DNA of 64,000 nt from Archaeoglobus veneficus SNP6 (GCF_000194625.1 NC_015320.1:1-64000), one strand, 5' to 3'; shown: positions 1-9,689, counted from the first letter of the stretch. The notes: generated from the letters alone by a model not told the origin. Numbers and translations are program-made.

Positions 1-29
1 GCCAGCGAAGGAAGAAGATAAATGAGAGA

Positions 30-3000
30 TCAATCCCTCCTCACAACCCGGTAGTATCCAATACGCGGGCTGTAGATGTCACCCCTCTCCTTCATCTTGC
101 TCAGGATCTCTTTGGCTTTGTGGGGATTTATGCCCTCCTCTTCGGCCATCCTCAGAATTTCCTCTTCAGGAGCGCCCTTCTCATGCATCGACTCAAGTTC
201 CTCAACGATCTTTCTTATGATCATGATTTTGTCTCTCTGACTCTTCGACGTGCCTGTGAACGCGTAGTCTATGTCTATCTCGCCTGTCTCCGGGTCGATG
301 GCTATCTGCTCGAGACTCTTCCTGACTATCCTGATCACCCTCTCCACATCTTCAGCCGTTACGTAGTCGCTCAGTCTGAGCCTTGCAGAGGCTTCAGCAA
401 GTCTTATCAGCGCCTCGAGCTGTCTTGCCGTTACAGGAACTGCTGAATTATCCTTTGCCTTCGAACGCAGCGATACGTAGAAATCAATTATTCTCTCCTT
501 TGCCTCTTCAGTCAAAACGGGAAACACCGTGCGCTTCGAGTAAGCTATGTACTTTCGCAGCAGCTCGGGATCTATGGCTGGTGTTATTTCTTCTGCCTGC
601 GCCTCAAGTTCCTCCTTCGTGTATTCCGTCGAAACTATGTTCTTCAGCTTCTCAAGCTTCTCACCCAGCTCGTGCGTCTTCAGAATGTGTTCTGCAAGCA
701 TTCTGTCTCGCACCTCGTCCGGATCATCCGTTAGTACAAATATGAGGTCAAAACGGGAAAGCAGCGTTGGCGAGAGATCAATCTGCTCTGCAATGGGGGC
801 ATAACGGTCGAACCTGCCGTACTTCGGATTTGCTGCTCCAAGCAGGGCACATCTCGCTCTCAGAACTGCGTTTATTCCTGCCTTTGCTACGCTAACAGTG
901 TTGTGCAATACCAGCCCGTGGCTTATGAAAGTGTGTGTCGGCTCCACGGTAACATCGTATACCCAATCAGTTCTGTATTCACCCTCGTTGGGAACAATCT
1001 CGACTTCTTTTATTCTCAGCCATCTGAACTTTTCCATCGCTTTGACTTTCTCCAAGCTTTCTCTGACCTCGGAAATTACCTGTTTGATTCCTATTCTCAA
1101 CTTCTGAAGTAAGGTCTTTCTTTTCTCTTCAGAATAACCTCCTCTCTCAGCGTAATCAATTGTGCTTCTCGTGACGCCTATCAGCTCTGCTACCCTCTGC
1201 TGGGAGTAGCCTAGCTTTTCTCGCAACTCTCTAAGAGATTGTGCATCTAAACTGCCCTCAACTTCCTCAATTCGCCTTTCAATTGCCTCTATATATCTCT
1301 CTACGATAATCCTGTTTACACCGTAGTTGCCAATCAAGTGCTCGTGGAAGTATCCATCATACTTCATCCCGAGCTTTTTCAGACAAGCCTTAATCAGTTC
1401 TCCAACGTATGGCGGTAAAACGTCGTGTTTCGTTAACGAAGTTAACGACCGTGAACGAAGTTCACGTTTTCTCAGGTTTCTTTTGCTCCTTTCGATGAGC
1501 CATTTTACTTTCTCGTTCTGTCCTTTAATCTCCTTAAGAACCATCTCAACAAACCTTTCAAGACAATCTCCTGTAATATACACCTTGTAGGAGTTTGTTG
1601 AACTATCAACTACTATCCTCGAATGGATGCCCAGAGTTAGGAGCAAATCCTGGTAGTCTTCTGCCAACCCCCTTGACGAGGTTCTGTAGCACAAAGCTTC
1701 GCTTTCAACGCTACCATCGCCCATAAATGCTGCTCTCAAAAAAGCAACTCTGGTATCCAAATCGGCAGACAAAATACTTGCCGGAATTCTCTTTCTCTTA
1801 CTTTTTCTCATGAGTTCTGGGAAATTGATGTGCATGAACTCGTAAACGGGTTTTGAAACGAGCCTCAACGTCCTGTTCACACCCGTGTAGTCGATTGGTT
1901 CAACTCCAAAGGACTTTTGCATGGCTTCTTTCATTTCCAGTATGACTGCCGAGTTAGTATTGGACAACCCAACCTCCATAGATGATCCTGCGAAGCTGTA
2001 ACCCTCGGATGCAAAGAAGCCTAAGAATGTAGCGAAGCATTCATCGACGCTATCTGGAAGGGTAACTTCTTTTCTACCTCTTGATACGTGTTTCTGTAAC
2101 TCACTACGACCTTCAAACTCACAACTTATCACAGCTGGAGCAAAATCGCCTGCCTTAACCTTTGAAGCTTCAACGGTCGTTATCTTTCCATCTCTGAACA
2201 CAAAGACCGGGTGTTCCGGAGTAACCAGAATTTCCCTCCCGTTGGAGTACTTTATCCTCACAAAGTAGTCCGGTGCTTTATGCCTGCTGACCCTATCTAC
2301 TCTTGTCTTAAATACTCCGCCGAAGTCCGTCGTAAGTATCTCTATCCCCAAATCGTCGGTTCTCAGAATTTCGCAGTCAATGCCTTTTACTTTTCTTTCG
2401 GGGAATTTCTCGAAAAGCCTATCTACAAACTCACCAATCTTGTGTTTGGAGCCATCTGCAAGTGTTATCTCGAACGAGGGGTGGTAGCTCTGCTGCTCCA
2501 TCGCCTCATGCAAAGCGCTTCTGTCTTCACTCCTCATCTTGTCAATCTCGTCAACAAGGGCTACTCCCTTATCAGCCAGCACTAAGGCTCCGGCTTCAAG
2601 CGTCCAGCGGCCATCGTATTCGTCGCGAGTTGCTGTGGCAGTCAAACCTGCAGTGGTTGTACCCTTACCTGTTGTGTATACGCTCCTTGGAGCAATACGG
2701 TGCACGTAGCGGAGTATCTGGCTGTTATGGACGAATATGTCGTTTGCTATGAAGTTGTGATGTTCCAAAACCTGTAGGTCGTAAACGTACGGATGTTCAG
2801 GCCTGTAGGTTGTAATCTCGACGACTTCGTCCCAAAATATGTCCGAGTCTGCAAGCAGTTCGAGAAACTTGACGTTGAACTCGGCCCGGACATCGTGCCC
2901 GTTCTCATCAACCCTCTTTCTGAACGCCTTAACAACTTTTGTAAGAGTGTCTCTCGAAGGCTTCCTATCTCCCCTCTCCAAGTGCTGGTATGTTGTGCGC

Positions 3001-5141
3001 TCCACACCACATTCTGATTGTGTAAGGCCAAGTAACCTCCTCGTCTCTCTAAGGAGCACCGAGAGGTCCGGCACGACATCTAAATTGGGATTTGTCTTTT
3101 TAGTCTGCCACACGCAGAGCGACCTCTTGCAATCCACCGTGAATCCTATTTCTCTGACGAACTTCAGAGCATTCTCTCCCGTAATTGTAAGCCTGAAATA
3201 TGTTCTCATTTCCGGAGTTCGTGAGTTTGTCGCCCTGCTCTGAGTTTCATGTAGCTGAGAGATTATACCGAACCTCAGCAGAAGGTGCTGTATCTGTCTG
3301 AGAAGCTCCTGCGAAGCGGAAGTCACAGTGATTTTCGGCTTTTTTCTGTCCACGCTCGCTTCTGCATCGAAGAAAGCCGATAAAAATGCCCTAATCTCAT
3401 CCCTACTGCACTTAAAGAGTAAATCGGGGACTCTCTTCTCCCTCGACTTGCCAACAATACCGAGGAGTTCAAAGAAGTTATAAAGTTCAACTCCCGGAAC
3501 TATGACCTCTCTTGCACTCTTACCTTTATGTGGGTTTCTCACATTCGGATTCAAGCCGAGCTTCTTAGCATACATTAAAAACTCGCTGAGGAGCTTCTCG
3601 TCGTTGTTTGTGAAGAATACAGTCGCGCAGCCACTTTCCGATTTCTGAGCATATCCCTCGGCAATAAATAGCGCTATGAACCTCCAGAACTCTGGGGATG
3701 TCTTTTCCGGGAGCTTTAGCCTTACGGCGTTGTTTGATTTAGATTTCTCAAAAGAGTTTGGCAGTGGTTGTGGAGAGCCAAACACGGGAATCGTCCTTGG
3801 AGCTGCGATTAAGTCGCCCTTATTCAAGTCTTTAGCTCTGACAGTAACGAACCTACCGTTCTTTATCGTAAAGAAGGGATGAGTGGGCGTAACCCTGATC
3901 ATTCTACCAGTTTTAGTCCTTATTTTATACATTGTCTCAGGAGCTTTCCTCTTCCAGACGATGTCTGCTCTACATATTCTTGATTTCAGAAAGCGAGAAT
4001 CGAGCGAAATTATGTCGAGATTCGTCTCAGCATAAACTCCATCGTCTATCTTCCTGATTTTTCCGTTTCTCAACTCGCTGTTGACGAGATCCCCAATCTT
4101 TACAAGACTTCCATCTGAAAGCAGGACCTCCGTGTTGTAGTCAACACATTTGGCGACTCCAGGGTCTCCAACGAGCAGAACGTGAATATCTCCCCTGATT
4201 TCAGTTCCATCAGGCAATTTTTTCGGCACACCACCAAAGAGCTGCAGAGCTATGGCGAGCTTTATGTCCTCGTGACCGTAGATGGATGGAGCGATGGACG
4301 CCACAATCTTTTCGTATATCCTCGGATCTTCGCTCAGTTCGATTATGCGTTTTCTGTCTTCTTCGGTAATCTCGAACTCCTCGTATTCCTGCTGCAGAAT
4401 CTCTATGGAGTTACCCTCAAGGTGTATGTCCATGTGCGCAAGTTTCCTTTGCCCTATTAGCCTCGGCTTCGCTCTCACGATTCCGTTAATGATGACCCTA
4501 TCTCCTGGATTGACCCTGCCAGTCAAATCGCCCTCAAGCATCACGTCTATCTGCTGGGGTTGTTCTCCTCCCCTCAAATTCTCCGGATACTCCTGGATAC
4601 GTATGCGCTGGCTGTCTATGGAAATGCTCTCCTCAGGCAGGAAAACAAACCTCTTACCTTTACATGCTCTGCATTCAAACGGCGGTTTGAGCTGAGCATC
4701 TTCCTGATCGACGTGAACAACCTTTCCGCAACTGCTGCACGCGAATGCTGCTCTTACTACCTTCGGTCTCACTTCCGTAACTTTTCTCACGATGCCTTCG
4801 ATTGCAACGAACTTCGCAATGTGCTCACTCCTGAGATCTCTGATGAGAATTCTGCGGGAAAGAGGAAGGTTCGTGAAGCGAGCAACGCATCCTTCGAGGC
4901 TTACGTCGTGGATGTTTTCAGCAATTGCTAATCCTTCGTTCGCGTGCCTCATCACCACATCGGGCATGTCAAGTAGCTCTTCCGCGAGTCTGCCTTCTCT
5001 GAATATGGCCAGATCCTTCAGGAAGTTAACGTAAAGAGAGCGCGAGCCGTTAAGCTCAACGCTGTCTGCAAGCTTGTTTAGCTCGTCTCGGTAGTAAATT
5101 TCGAAAAATTCCTTCCAAGTTTCGGGGCTGCTGAGCATCAA
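30..5141 (-). CDS. mcm: Replicative DNA helicase MCM with two in-frame inteins
   Basis: Archaeal replicative helicase (homohexameric MCM, DNA unwinding at the fork). The 1703-residue precursor splits into exteins 1-331, 807-884 and 1415-1703, giving a 698-residue mature protein, normal for the family. Visible extein features are the N-terminal zinc site C135-x2-C138 and C157-x2-C160, the Walker A motif GDPGVAK (325-331) followed by S807 after splicing, Walker B VALVDEID, the arginine-finger motif LLSRFD and a C-terminal winged-helix region. Both inteins sit in the ATPase core, so splicing is needed for activity. The first codon is TTG (5139-5141) immediately followed by ATG (5136-5138); the ATG is the likelier start. 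No clear SD precedes it. Transcribed divergently from the ArsA-like ATPase. Confidence 0.97.
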   Translation of the reverse strand: MMLSSPETWKEFFEIYYRDELNKLADSVELNGSRSLYVNFLKDLAIFREGRLAEELLDMPDVVMRHANEGLAIAENIHDVSLEGCVARFTNLPLSRRILIRDLRSEHIAKFVAIEGIVRKVTEVRPKVVRAAFACSSCGKVVHVDQEDAQLKPPFECRACKGKRFVFLPEESISIDSQRIRIQEYPENLRGGEQPQQIDVMLEGDLTGRVNPGDRVIINGIVRAKPRLIGQRKLAHMDIHLEGNSIEILQQEYEEFEITEEDRKRIIELSEDPRIYEKIVASIAPSIYGHEDIKLAIALQLFGGVPKKLPDGTEIRGDIHVLLVGDPGVAKCVDYNTEVLLSDGSLVKIGDLVNSELRNGKIRKIDDGVYAETNLDIISLDSRFLKSRICRADIVWKRKAPETMYKIRTKTGRMIRVTPTHPFFTIKNGRFVTVRAKDLNKGDLIAAPRTIPVFGSPQPLPNSFEKSKSNNAVRLKLPEKTSPEFWRFIALFIAEGYAQKSESGCATVFFTNNDEKLLSEFLMYAKKLGLNPNVRNPHKGKSAREVIVPGVELYNFFELLGIVGKSREKRVPDLLFKCSRDEIRAFLSAFFDAEASVDRKKPKITVTSASQELLRQIQHLLLRFGIISQLHETQSRATNSRTPEMRTYFRLTITGENALKFVREIGFTVDCKRSLCVWQTKKTNPNLDVVPDLSVLLRETRRLLGLTQSECGVERTTYQHLERGDRKPSRDTLTKVVKAFRKRVDENGHDVRAEFNVKFLELLADSDIFWDEVVEITTYRPEHPYVYDLQVLEHHNFIANDIFVHNSQILRYVHRIAPRSVYTTGKGTTTAGLTATATRDEYDGRWTLEAGALVLADKGVALVDEIDKMRSEDRSALHEAMEQQSYHPSFEITLADGSKHKIGEFVDRLFEKFPERKVKGIDCEILRTDDLGIEILTTDFGGVFKTRVDRVSRHKAPDYFVRIKYSNGREILVTPEHPVFVFRDGKITTVEASKVKAGDFAPAVISCEFEGRSELQKHVSRGRKEVTLPDSVDECFATFLGFFASEGYSFAGSSMEVGLSNTNSAVILEMKEAMQKSFGVEPIDYTGVNRTLRLVSKPVYEFMHINFPELMRKSKRKRIPASILSADLDTRVAFLRAAFMGDGSVESEALCYRTSSRGLAEDYQDLLLTLGIHSRIVVDSSTNSYKVYITGDCLERFVEMVLKEIKGQNEKVKWLIERSKRNLRKRELRSRSLTSLTKHDVLPPYVGELIKACLKKLGMKYDGYFHEHLIGNYGVNRIIVERYIEAIERRIEEVEGSLDAQSLRELREKLGYSQQRVAELIGVTRSTIDYAERGGYSEEKRKTLLQKLRIGIKQVISEVRESLEKVKAMEKFRWLRIKEVEIVPNEGEYRTDWVYDVTVEPTHTFISHGLVLHNTVSVAKAGINAVLRARCALLGAANPKYGRFDRYAPIAEQIDLSPTLLSRFDLIFVLTDDPDEVRDRMLAEHILKTHELGEKLEKLKNIVSTEYTKEELEAQAEEITPAIDPELLRKYIAYSKRTVFPVLTEEAKERIIDFYVSLRSKAKDNSAVPVTARQLEALIRLAEASARLRLSDYVTAEDVERVIRIVRKSLEQIAIDPETGEIDIDYAFTGTSKSQRDKIMIIRKIVEELESMHEKGAPEEEILRMAEEEGINPHKAKEILSKMKERGDIYSPRIGYYRVVRRD
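900..2489 (-). other. Intein 2 of MCM (530 aa, LAGLIDADG endonuclease plus HTH)
   Basis: Precursor residues 885-1414, inserted between EAMEQQ and TVSVAKAG just after Walker B. It starts with Ser rather than Cys, ends with HN (GLVLHN) and has Thr as the +1 residue, a combination that can still splice. The block B-like TPEHPVF motif is at intein residues 90-96. The LAGLIDADG motifs are [11 protein letters not shown] and [14 protein letters not shown] Cro/C1-like helix-turn-helix ([18 protein letters not shown]) lies around intein residues 420-460, so both inteins share the same architecture despite different sites and low overall similarity. Confidence 0.94.
2724..4148 (-). other. Intein 1 of MCM (475 aa, LAGLIDADG endonuclease plus HTH)
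   Basis: Precursor residues 332-806. It begins with Cys (TGT at 4146-4148) directly after Walker A lysine K331, ends with His-Asn (IFVHN), and is followed by Ser as the +1 residue, so all splice-junction residues are intact. The block B-like TPTHPFF motif lies near intein residue 88. Two LAGLIDADG-type motifs ([11 protein letters not shown] and [13 protein letters not shown]) mark a homing endonuclease. After them, around intein residues 362-410, is a Cro/C1-like helix-turn-helix ([19 protein letters not shown]), an extra DNA-binding domain. Insertion is in the P-loop, a known MCM/CDC21 intein site. Confidence 0.95.
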
Positions 5142-5271
5142 GTTTGGGATGTGCGTAAGTCAAAAATCCTTTTGGGGTACAGCGAAAGTGCATCCTGTGG
5201 AGCATTTGTGGCCTTTTATTTAAAGGATATTTGGTCGATACTGTTTTTAACCTCACGAACAAGGTTCAACA

Positions 5272-6426
5272 ATGGAACCGAGGATTATCCTTTTCACTGG
5301 CAAGGGCGGGGTTGGAAAGACGACAGTCGCGGCTGCTACAGCCATCAAGGCAGCAAAACTCGGCTACAAAACCCTCGTAATCTCAACTGACCCTGCTCAT
5401 AGCCTTGCAGACTCCTTTGCGTGCACACTCAATCCCTACCCAACCAAAATCAACGAGAACCTGTACGGAATGGAGGTTAACGTAGAATACGAGCTGGAAA
5501 GACACTGGAATACGATAAAGGAGTATCTCACACTCTTCTTCAAGTCACAGGGCATAGAGGACGTCGTTGCAGAGGAACTTGCCATATTCCCCGGCTTCGA
5601 CGAACTTGCGAGCCTGCTACACCTCCTCCGATTTTACGAGAAGAAAGAGTACGACGCAATAATCCTTGACTGTGCGCCAACGGGTGAGACATTGCGCTTG
5701 CTCAGCGTACCAGAGGTAGCAAAGTGGTACATGAACCGTTTCTTCGGCATAGAGAGAAAAGTTCTGAAACTTGTCAAGCCCATTGCCGAGCCGATTATAG
5801 ACGTTCCGCTGCCCAGCGATGAAGTTCTGGACAAAATTCAGGAGCTTTACACTCGTATAAGCAAGCTCAAAGATATACTCGAAAGCGAGGCCACGACTGT
5901 TAGAATCGTCATGAATCCAGAAAGAATGGTCATAAGAGAGTCTGAGAGGGCGTTCACGTATCTGAACCTCTTCGGTTACCGCGTTGACTGCGTCGTGGTG
6001 AACAAGATATTCCCCAGACAGGCGGGTGAGTACTTCGCAAGGTGGCTGGAGATTCAGGAGAGCTACCTGAAAGAGATAGAAGAGAAGTTCCCGCTGCCGA
6101 TACTCCGCATTCCCTTCAAGTCGACTGAGGTTTCGGGAGAACTGCTGAACGAGATCGCAGAGGAGCTCTATGGAGAAAGAGATCCCATCGAAGTATTCCA
6201 CAGAGAGAAGCCCATGAGCGTTGAAAAGGAGGGCGAAGATTTCGTTCTCGCGATAAAGGCACCATTCGTTGAAAAAGAACAGCTCAAACTCTTCAAGAGA
6301 GGAGAAGAGCTCGTCGTCGTTGCGGGACAATGGAAGCGCATAATCTTCCTTCCACAAAGCCTCGCCATAAGGGAGCCGGTGGGAGCAAGCTTTAAGAACG
6401 GAGAACTCAGAATTAAGTTCAGGTGA
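5272..6426 (+). CDS. ArsA/Get3-family anion-transporting ATPase
   Basis: Single-domain deviant Walker A P-loop ATPase, 384 aa. Seen: GKGGVGKTT at residues 10-18, the DPAHSL signature at 40-45, DCAPTGET near 133-140, and a C-terminal segment (about 310-384) resembling the small HSP20-like domain found at the end of many archaeal ArsA proteins. Family members either energise arsenite export or, as Get3, target tail-anchored membrane proteins. With no ArsB or ArsR nearby, a Get3-like targeting role is more likely, but this is inference. A T/A-rich TATA-like stretch (about 5213-5223) lies upstream. The next small gene starts 5 bp after the stop and is probably co-transcribed. Confidence 0.9.
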   Translation: MEPRIILFTGKGGVGKTTVAAATAIKAAKLGYKTLVISTDPAHSLADSFACTLNPYPTKINENLYGMEVNVEYELERHWNTIKEYLTLFFKSQGIEDVVAEELAIFPGFDELASLLHLLRFYEKKEYDAIILDCAPTGETLRLLSVPEVAKWYMNRFFGIERKVLKLVKPIAEPIIDVPLPSDEVLDKIQELYTRISKLKDILESEATTVRIVMNPERMVIRESERAFTYLNLFGYRVDCVVVNKIFPRQAGEYFARWLEIQESYLKEIEEKFPLPILRIPFKSTEVSGELLNEIAEELYGERDPIEVFHREKPMSVEKEGEDFVLAIKAPFVEKEQLKLFKRGEELVVVAGQWKRIIFLPQSLAIREPVGASFKNGELRIKFR

Positions 6427-6431
6427 GCGTT

Positions 6432-6629
6432 ATGCCAAAAGAAGTTAAAATCAAAGTACCCACACCGGACGAGGTTGTACCTGAAGAGTTTAAAAAACAC
6501 ATGCTGAACGCCTACAGGGAGCTTTTGCTCGCTTTCAAGAGTCTCGTTGACGAGCACGTCAAAAAGGTTGAAGAAATGCAGAAACGCAGCGAGGGCAAGA
6601 AGGAGATACAGAAGATAGAGATAGAGTAG
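6432..6629 (+). CDS. Small charged protein downstream of ArsA-like ATPase
   Basis: Not recognised. A 65-residue, Lys/Glu-rich, probably helical protein with no membrane segment. ATG at 6432 is preferred because AGGTGA (6421-6426) is an SD at good spacing; a GTG at 6423 overlapping the upstream stop is possible. Tight linkage to the ATPase suggests a functional partner. Confidence 0.7.
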   Translation: MPKEVKIKVPTPDEVVPEEFKKHMLNAYRELLLAFKSLVDEHVKKVEEMQKRSEGKKEIQKIEIE

Positions 6630-6746
6630 TGTATAATTGCCTCAATACACGTATGTCAGCTTCGTTTTATTTGTAGCTTCGCTTCTCAGTTCGTAGAATG
6701 CCCTTTTTACTTCCACCTTACATGCAGAGTCTGACCTCAATAAGAA

Positions 6747-6835
6747 CCCTCCTAACTGCAGGAGGGCTCAGCAGTCTTGAAAGCAGGGCGCTCAGCAGTA
6801 ACTTAACCGAAGTTTAACCGAAGAGCCTATATATG
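6747..6835 (+). promoter_or_regulatory. Hairpin, tandem repeats and TATA box in the 6630-6934 gap
   Basis: The gap holds a perfect 7-bp inverted repeat CCCTCCT/AGGAGGG (6747-6753, 6760-6766), a repeated GCTCAGCAGT (6766-6775, 6791-6800), two TTAACCGAAG direct repeats 11 bp apart (6804-6813, 6815-6824) and a strong TATA box CTATATAT (6828-6835). The repeats sit where BRE or an activator/repressor would bind. The predicted transcript start is near 6856. Confidence 0.55.
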
Positions 6836-6855
6836 GATAGAGTGTTCTACACAGC

Positions 6856-6918
6856 ATGAAAAAGATGCGGGAGAAGTGCAAGGACTGCATGATCTGCTTC
6901 AGGAAAAAGGAGAAGTAA
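6856..6918 (+). CDS. Possible 20-residue Cys-rich leader peptide
   Basis: ATG at 6856 lies about 25 bp after the TATA centre, so it could be read from a leaderless mRNA. The product (MKKMREKCKDCMICFRKKEK) has a compact CxxCxxC motif flanked by basic residues, suggesting a metal- or nucleic-acid-binding micropeptide or a leader for the downstream nuclease gene. Only the promoter position and composition support it. Confidence 0.35.
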   Translation: MKKMREKCKDCMICFRKKEK

Positions 6919-6934
6919 GAGTAGAGGCGAATGT

Positions 6935-7858
6935 ATGCACTCTCTCGATTTTGCCGAATTCTTCGGCTTTTTTCCGTACAGGCGCTTAAGGGGCAGAGGG
7001 GTGAGTCCACATTTCTCCATGAGAATTGGTGATGTCGATTTTCACATTGATTCCTCAAAAGGAGACGACTTCAACCTGATTACGCACGCCCACTCCGACC
7101 ATCACGGCCAGAAAAATATGGATAACCCCAATGCAGTTGCCAGTCACGAAACGGCAGCCATCCTATCAGCTTCAACGGGCAAAGCGTTCTCTGGCCGGAC
7201 TTTCAGCGTTGGCAAAACCCTCAGGTTTGGTGAAGTAAAGGTCAAAACTTACCACACAGGGCACATGCACGGCTCTACGGCTTTCTATTTTGATAATGGT
7301 GTTCTCGTAACTGGGGACGTAAAGGATTACAGAGGGTTGCCGAAGTGCAGTGTGCTCATCGCAGAGGCAACGTATGGCAGTCCAGAGCACATATTCGAAG
7401 ATGAAGTTGAAAGGCTCGTGGAGGAGGCGCCAAATTCCGTTCTTGGCGCGTATCCCGTAGGGAAGGCTCAGAGAGTTGCAGAAATCCTGACCAATGCAGG
7501 ATACAGTGTTGCAGCGTGCAACAAAATCTCGAGGATATGCATGTGTCTGGGCATTGAAGTGGATGCGGACGACGGTGAAGTATTTCTCGTCCCTCCGAGA
7601 GAACTTCCGTACGTCCGGAGGAGTGGAAGGAGGTACGTGCTCACAGCACAGAACTTCTACAGCTTTCCCCGCATAGTTCTGAGCGATCATCTGGATTACG
7701 AGGGCATTCTCCGCATGGTTGAACACTGCAATCCTGAGCACGTGATATTCTACCACGGAAATCCCTCAGAGTGCCTGATTCAGGAGCTGGAATCTATGGG
7801 ATACGAGGTCACACTTCTCCACGAGCTTGAGAAAGTGAAAGTAAGGCGGAAAAGCTAA
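6935..7858 (+). CDS. Metallo-beta-lactamase-fold nuclease-like protein
   Basis: MBL-fold protein of the exonuclease/mRNA-3'-end-processing-factor-like group. The metal motif HAHSDHH is at residues 51-57 of the longest form. Further conserved histidine and aspartate positions are TGHMHGS, VTGDV and the late SDHLDYEG and FYHGNP. The group typically acts on RNA or single-stranded DNA ends; substrate is unknown here. ATG 6935 is preceded by GAGG. An internal ATG at 7019 (MRIGDVDFHID), after a GGGGTGA sequence, matches where many homologues begin and is a good alternative. Confidence 0.8.
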   Translation: MHSLDFAEFFGFFPYRRLRGRGVSPHFSMRIGDVDFHIDSSKGDDFNLITHAHSDHHGQKNMDNPNAVASHETAAILSASTGKAFSGRTFSVGKTLRFGEVKVKTYHTGHMHGSTAFYFDNGVLVTGDVKDYRGLPKCSVLIAEATYGSPEHIFEDEVERLVEEAPNSVLGAYPVGKAQRVAEILTNAGYSVAACNKISRICMCLGIEVDADDGEVFLVPPRELPYVRRSGRRYVLTAQNFYSFPRIVLSDHLDYEGILRMVEHCNPEHVIFYHGNPSECLIQELESMGYEVTLLHELEKVKVRRKS

Positions 7859-7878
7859 GTCCTATAAGTGTAACATAG

Positions 7879-8031
7879 AAACATGACATCCACGGGAAAC
7901 TCCTCTTTCCTGACTACATTGCCTTCGCACTGCTCGCAGCAGTTTCAGCTTTTCTGCTTGCAATCACGTTATATGGCCTCCTCAGCCTTATCAGAGTTAC
8001 ACAGCATGCACCGAAATGGATATATTTAGAG
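7879..8031 (+). pseudogene. Possible remnant of a membrane-protein N-terminus
   Basis: Between the nuclease gene and tRNA-Gly, the frame from 7879 reads about 50 codons of protein-like sequence with one clear hydrophobic segment (AFALLAAVSAFLLAITLYG) before TAG at 8029-8031. It has no ATG, GTG or TTG start and is preceded by a stop at 7876. It looks like the broken 5' end of a membrane protein gene, perhaps lost when the element inserted, but chance cannot be excluded. Confidence 0.3.
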
Positions 8032-8062
8032 GTCAGCAATACTACATCGAACAGCTCATCAA

Positions 8063-8133
8063 GCGGTCGTAGTCTAGCGGTAGGACACGGGCCTCCCGAG
8101 CCCGTTGCCCGGGTTCGAATCCCGGCGGCCGCA
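8063..8133 (+). tRNA. tRNA-Gly (anticodon CCC), provirus attachment site
   Basis: 71-nt tRNA without CCA. Acceptor GCGGTCG pairs with CGGCCGC (one G-U), the D-arm is GTCT/GGAC, the anticodon stem CGGGC/GCCCG has loop CTCCCGA (anticodon CCC, 8096 region), and the T-arm contains GGTTCGAATCC. Discriminator A8133. Bases 8092-8133 are duplicated at 26042-26083, so the gene is the attachment site and its 3' half is regenerated by the element. Confidence 0.97.
8092..8133 (+). repeat. attL core (42 bp) within tRNA-Gly
   Basis: Identical to 26042-26083 except T8106 versus C26056. Covers the anticodon loop to the discriminator base. The single mismatch marks which side of the crossover each copy came from. 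On the minus strand it is translated as part of the integrase (AAGIRTRATGSGG). Confidence 0.95.
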
Positions 8134-8360
8134 TCAATGTCTATTTCTTTTTCCAGCGTCAAGCCGTATTTCAGCAAAAGCAGTTCTCTGCAGCGCTGAA
8201 TTATCGCTTGTTCTAAGAGTTCGCTCATGTTCAGCTCAAAACGCTCTACGAGTTCTCTTAAGTCTTTGCGTATGGTAAGGTGTACGTCGACTTTTGCCAT
8301 ATCCACGGGCGTTATTGTTCGTAACATGTTCGTTTCGCTTTTCACAGCACCCTCGCTCAT
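8092..8360 (-). CDS. SSV-type integrase, N-terminal fragment (RHH-like domain)
   Basis: N-terminal 90 residues of a tyrosine integrase disrupted by integration. ATG at 8358-8360 overlaps the upstream stop (ATGA), so it is translationally coupled. Residues 20-75 (KVDVHLTIRKDLRELVERFE and following helices) look like a ribbon-helix-helix or similar small DNA-binding fold. The frame then runs into the antisense of tRNA-Gly, where it encodes AAAGIRTRATGSGG and then meaningless host sequence to 7914. The same codon phase exists at 26080-26082, so in the circular form this fragment reads straight into the catalytic part at the right end (about 372 residues in total). Within the provirus it may still make a short DNA-binding protein. 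Confidence 0.85.
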
Positions 8361-8704
8361 GCGCCCGTCACCTCCACGGGTTCGTCGACGACTTCGTCGA
8401 GAATATCTCGTGCGACTGGATCGAGCTCTTCAAGCTTCTTTTTGATCAATTCGTAGAGTATCGGATTCAATATGTCTGCTGAGATCGTTATGAAGTATTT
8501 CCTCGCAAAACTAAGTAGCAGATCTTTTGTTTCACAGTTTGCAGCGCTACACTTGTTTAAAAGATCTATTACGAAATAAAGAACGTAACGTACGTGCTTT
8601 TTCTCACTCTCAATCAGCAGCGGGAGATCTTCGTAGTTGTAAATGTTGTATAGTTCTCTATGCCTTAAATTATTCCATTGGTAGTTTTTATATGAGTAGC
8701 TCAC
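8357..8704 (-). CDS. Provirus protein of unknown function (115 aa)
   Basis: Not recognised. Acidic C-terminus (ILDEVVDEPVEVTG) and a helical middle. The start is GTG at 8702-8704 overlapping the upstream TGA (GTGA), and its own stop overlaps the integrase start (ATGA), so it sits in a coupled leftward operon ending in the integrase. The 3' end carries a variant of the dispersed CCACGACCTCGTCGAG-type element. Confidence 0.7.
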   Translation of the reverse strand: MSYSYKNYQWNNLRHRELYNIYNYEDLPLLIESEKKHVRYVLYFVIDLLNKCSAANCETKDLLLSFARKYFITISADILNPILYELIKKKLEELDPVARDILDEVVDEPVEVTGA

Positions 8705-8979
8705 TCTATCACCTCTGAATTAGAAAATAACTCTCTGAACGCTTTCAGTGCAGAGGCTTCTTCAAGCTCTTTCTTTTGCTCGATATACTCCTGAATTTCC
8801 TTCGCGAGCTTTCTCGCTTGTTTGAGAGTCATCACGACTGGAACTATACCTCCCTGAGGAGTTATTACGTCGAACTGAATGTATTCACCGACTTGCTGCG
8901 AAATCCGTGGTTTTCCGAAGACTTTGTACTTGTGTTTTTGCTCTACGAAAACACACTCTACTCCTTCAACAACCCTCAT
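8701..8979 (-). CDS. Provirus protein of unknown function (92 aa)
   Basis: Not recognised. The N-terminal half looks beta-rich (VEGVECVFVEQ, IQFDVITPQGGIVPVVMT), the C-terminal half is a charged helix (LKQARKLAKEIQEYIEQKKE). ATG at 8977-8979 directly abuts the stop of the upstream gene; the stop overlaps the next start. Part of the early leftward operon. Confidence 0.7.
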   Translation of the reverse strand: MRVVEGVECVFVEQKHKYKVFGKPRISQQVGEYIQFDVITPQGGIVPVVMTLKQARKLAKEIQEYIEQKKELEEASALKAFRELFSNSEVIE

Positions 8980-9408
8980 CTACTGAACCACCCCTTTTAT
9001 CTCCAAGACCTCGTCGACAAATGCGTGTTCATCCAACAACTCTATGAGTTGTTCTCGTGCAATACTTTTCTCCCTCAATGCTCTCATCAATCGTACTCTG
9101 AGCTTTTTGAGAGGGTGCCTTGTCGTCATTTTAAGCACTGCAATGAAATGATATCCATCTGAAGCCGGTGTAAACTCCACGAGCTTCCAATGCCTGTTCT
9201 TGCACCATTCGCGCTGTATTCTCGCAAGATCATTGTAGTGTAGCCCGCCTATCTCTACTGTGTCATTCAGTAGCATTGAAAAATCGCTGTCGGCGGGCTC
9301 GTCGAAAAGCCCGCCTTCGTCTACGAAATCTTCGAGAAAGCTCTGTTTTGCTGTTTTTTCGCTCTTTTCTCCACCCAGCACGATTGTTTTTCCATCTTCT
9401 GCCCTTAT
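8980..9408 (-). CDS. Provirus protein of unknown function, probable AUA start
   Basis: Not recognised; about 142 aa with an acidic N-terminal half and a basic helix (LKKLRVRLMRALREKSIAREQ). The first canonical start is GTG at 9379-9381, but it has no SD, while a perfect AAGGAGGT (9413-9420) lies 4 nt before ATA at 9406-9408, giving the sensible N-terminus (I)RAEDGKTIVLGG. ATA is therefore proposed as the start. The end abuts the next ATG. Confidence 0.65.
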   Translation of the reverse strand: MRAEDGKTIVLGGEKSEKTAKQSFLEDFVDEGGLFDEPADSDFSMLLNDTVEIGGLHYNDLARIQREWCKNRHWKLVEFTPASDGYHFIAVLKMTTRHPLKKLRVRLMRALREKSIAREQLIELLDEHAFVDEVLEIKGVVQ

Positions 9409-9436
9409 AACAACCTCCTTACCCGTTTTCTCACCC

Positions 9437-9673
9437 CTAATTCAGTTTTTTAAGGAGATTGAACAGTTTCTCGTAACCTGCAATCAGAAAGAGCTCGTTG
9501 TTGTTTTTGTAAATCCATACCCTCTGCAGCGAATTTCTGTATACTTGCTTTATCAGCTCAATGAGTGACTTTTCTGCGTCTGCGTTTGTAGAAACACTTA
9601 TGCACGAAACTGCTAAGTTATTCCAACCCCCCTTGCTGTTCTGCAGCTGTTCTATCAGCTTTTCAACCTCTAT
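9437..9673 (-). CDS. Provirus protein (78 aa) with AUA as only possible start
   Basis: Not recognised. The frame from the stop at 9779-9781 to TAG at 9437-9439 contains no ATG, GTG or TTG. Nevertheless the 78 codons from ATA (9671-9673) encode a convincing small alpha/beta protein (WNNLAVSCISVSTN, LIELIKQVYRN, VWIYKNNNELFLIAGYEKL). A consensus GGAGGTG ends 5 nt before the ATA. AUA initiation is the simplest reading; the alternatives are a decayed gene or a sequencing error at the start. A GC-rich hairpin lies in the predicted leader. Confidence 0.6.
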   Translation of the reverse strand: MEVEKLIEQLQNSKGGWNNLAVSCISVSTNADAEKSLIELIKQVYRNSLQRVWIYKNNNELFLIAGYEKLFNLLKKLN

Positions 9674-9689
9674 TTTCTCACCTCCTTTC

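Noticed and set aside
5617-6357. Long antisense frame opposite the ArsA-like gene, and other long antisense frames
   Set aside because: They mirror strongly coding plus-strand genes with recognised motifs, and their own products show no protein-like pattern.
7914-8091. C-terminal 60 residues of the left integrase fragment frame
   Set aside because: They are antisense of the tRNA 5' half and host flank, reached only because integration removed the true continuation.
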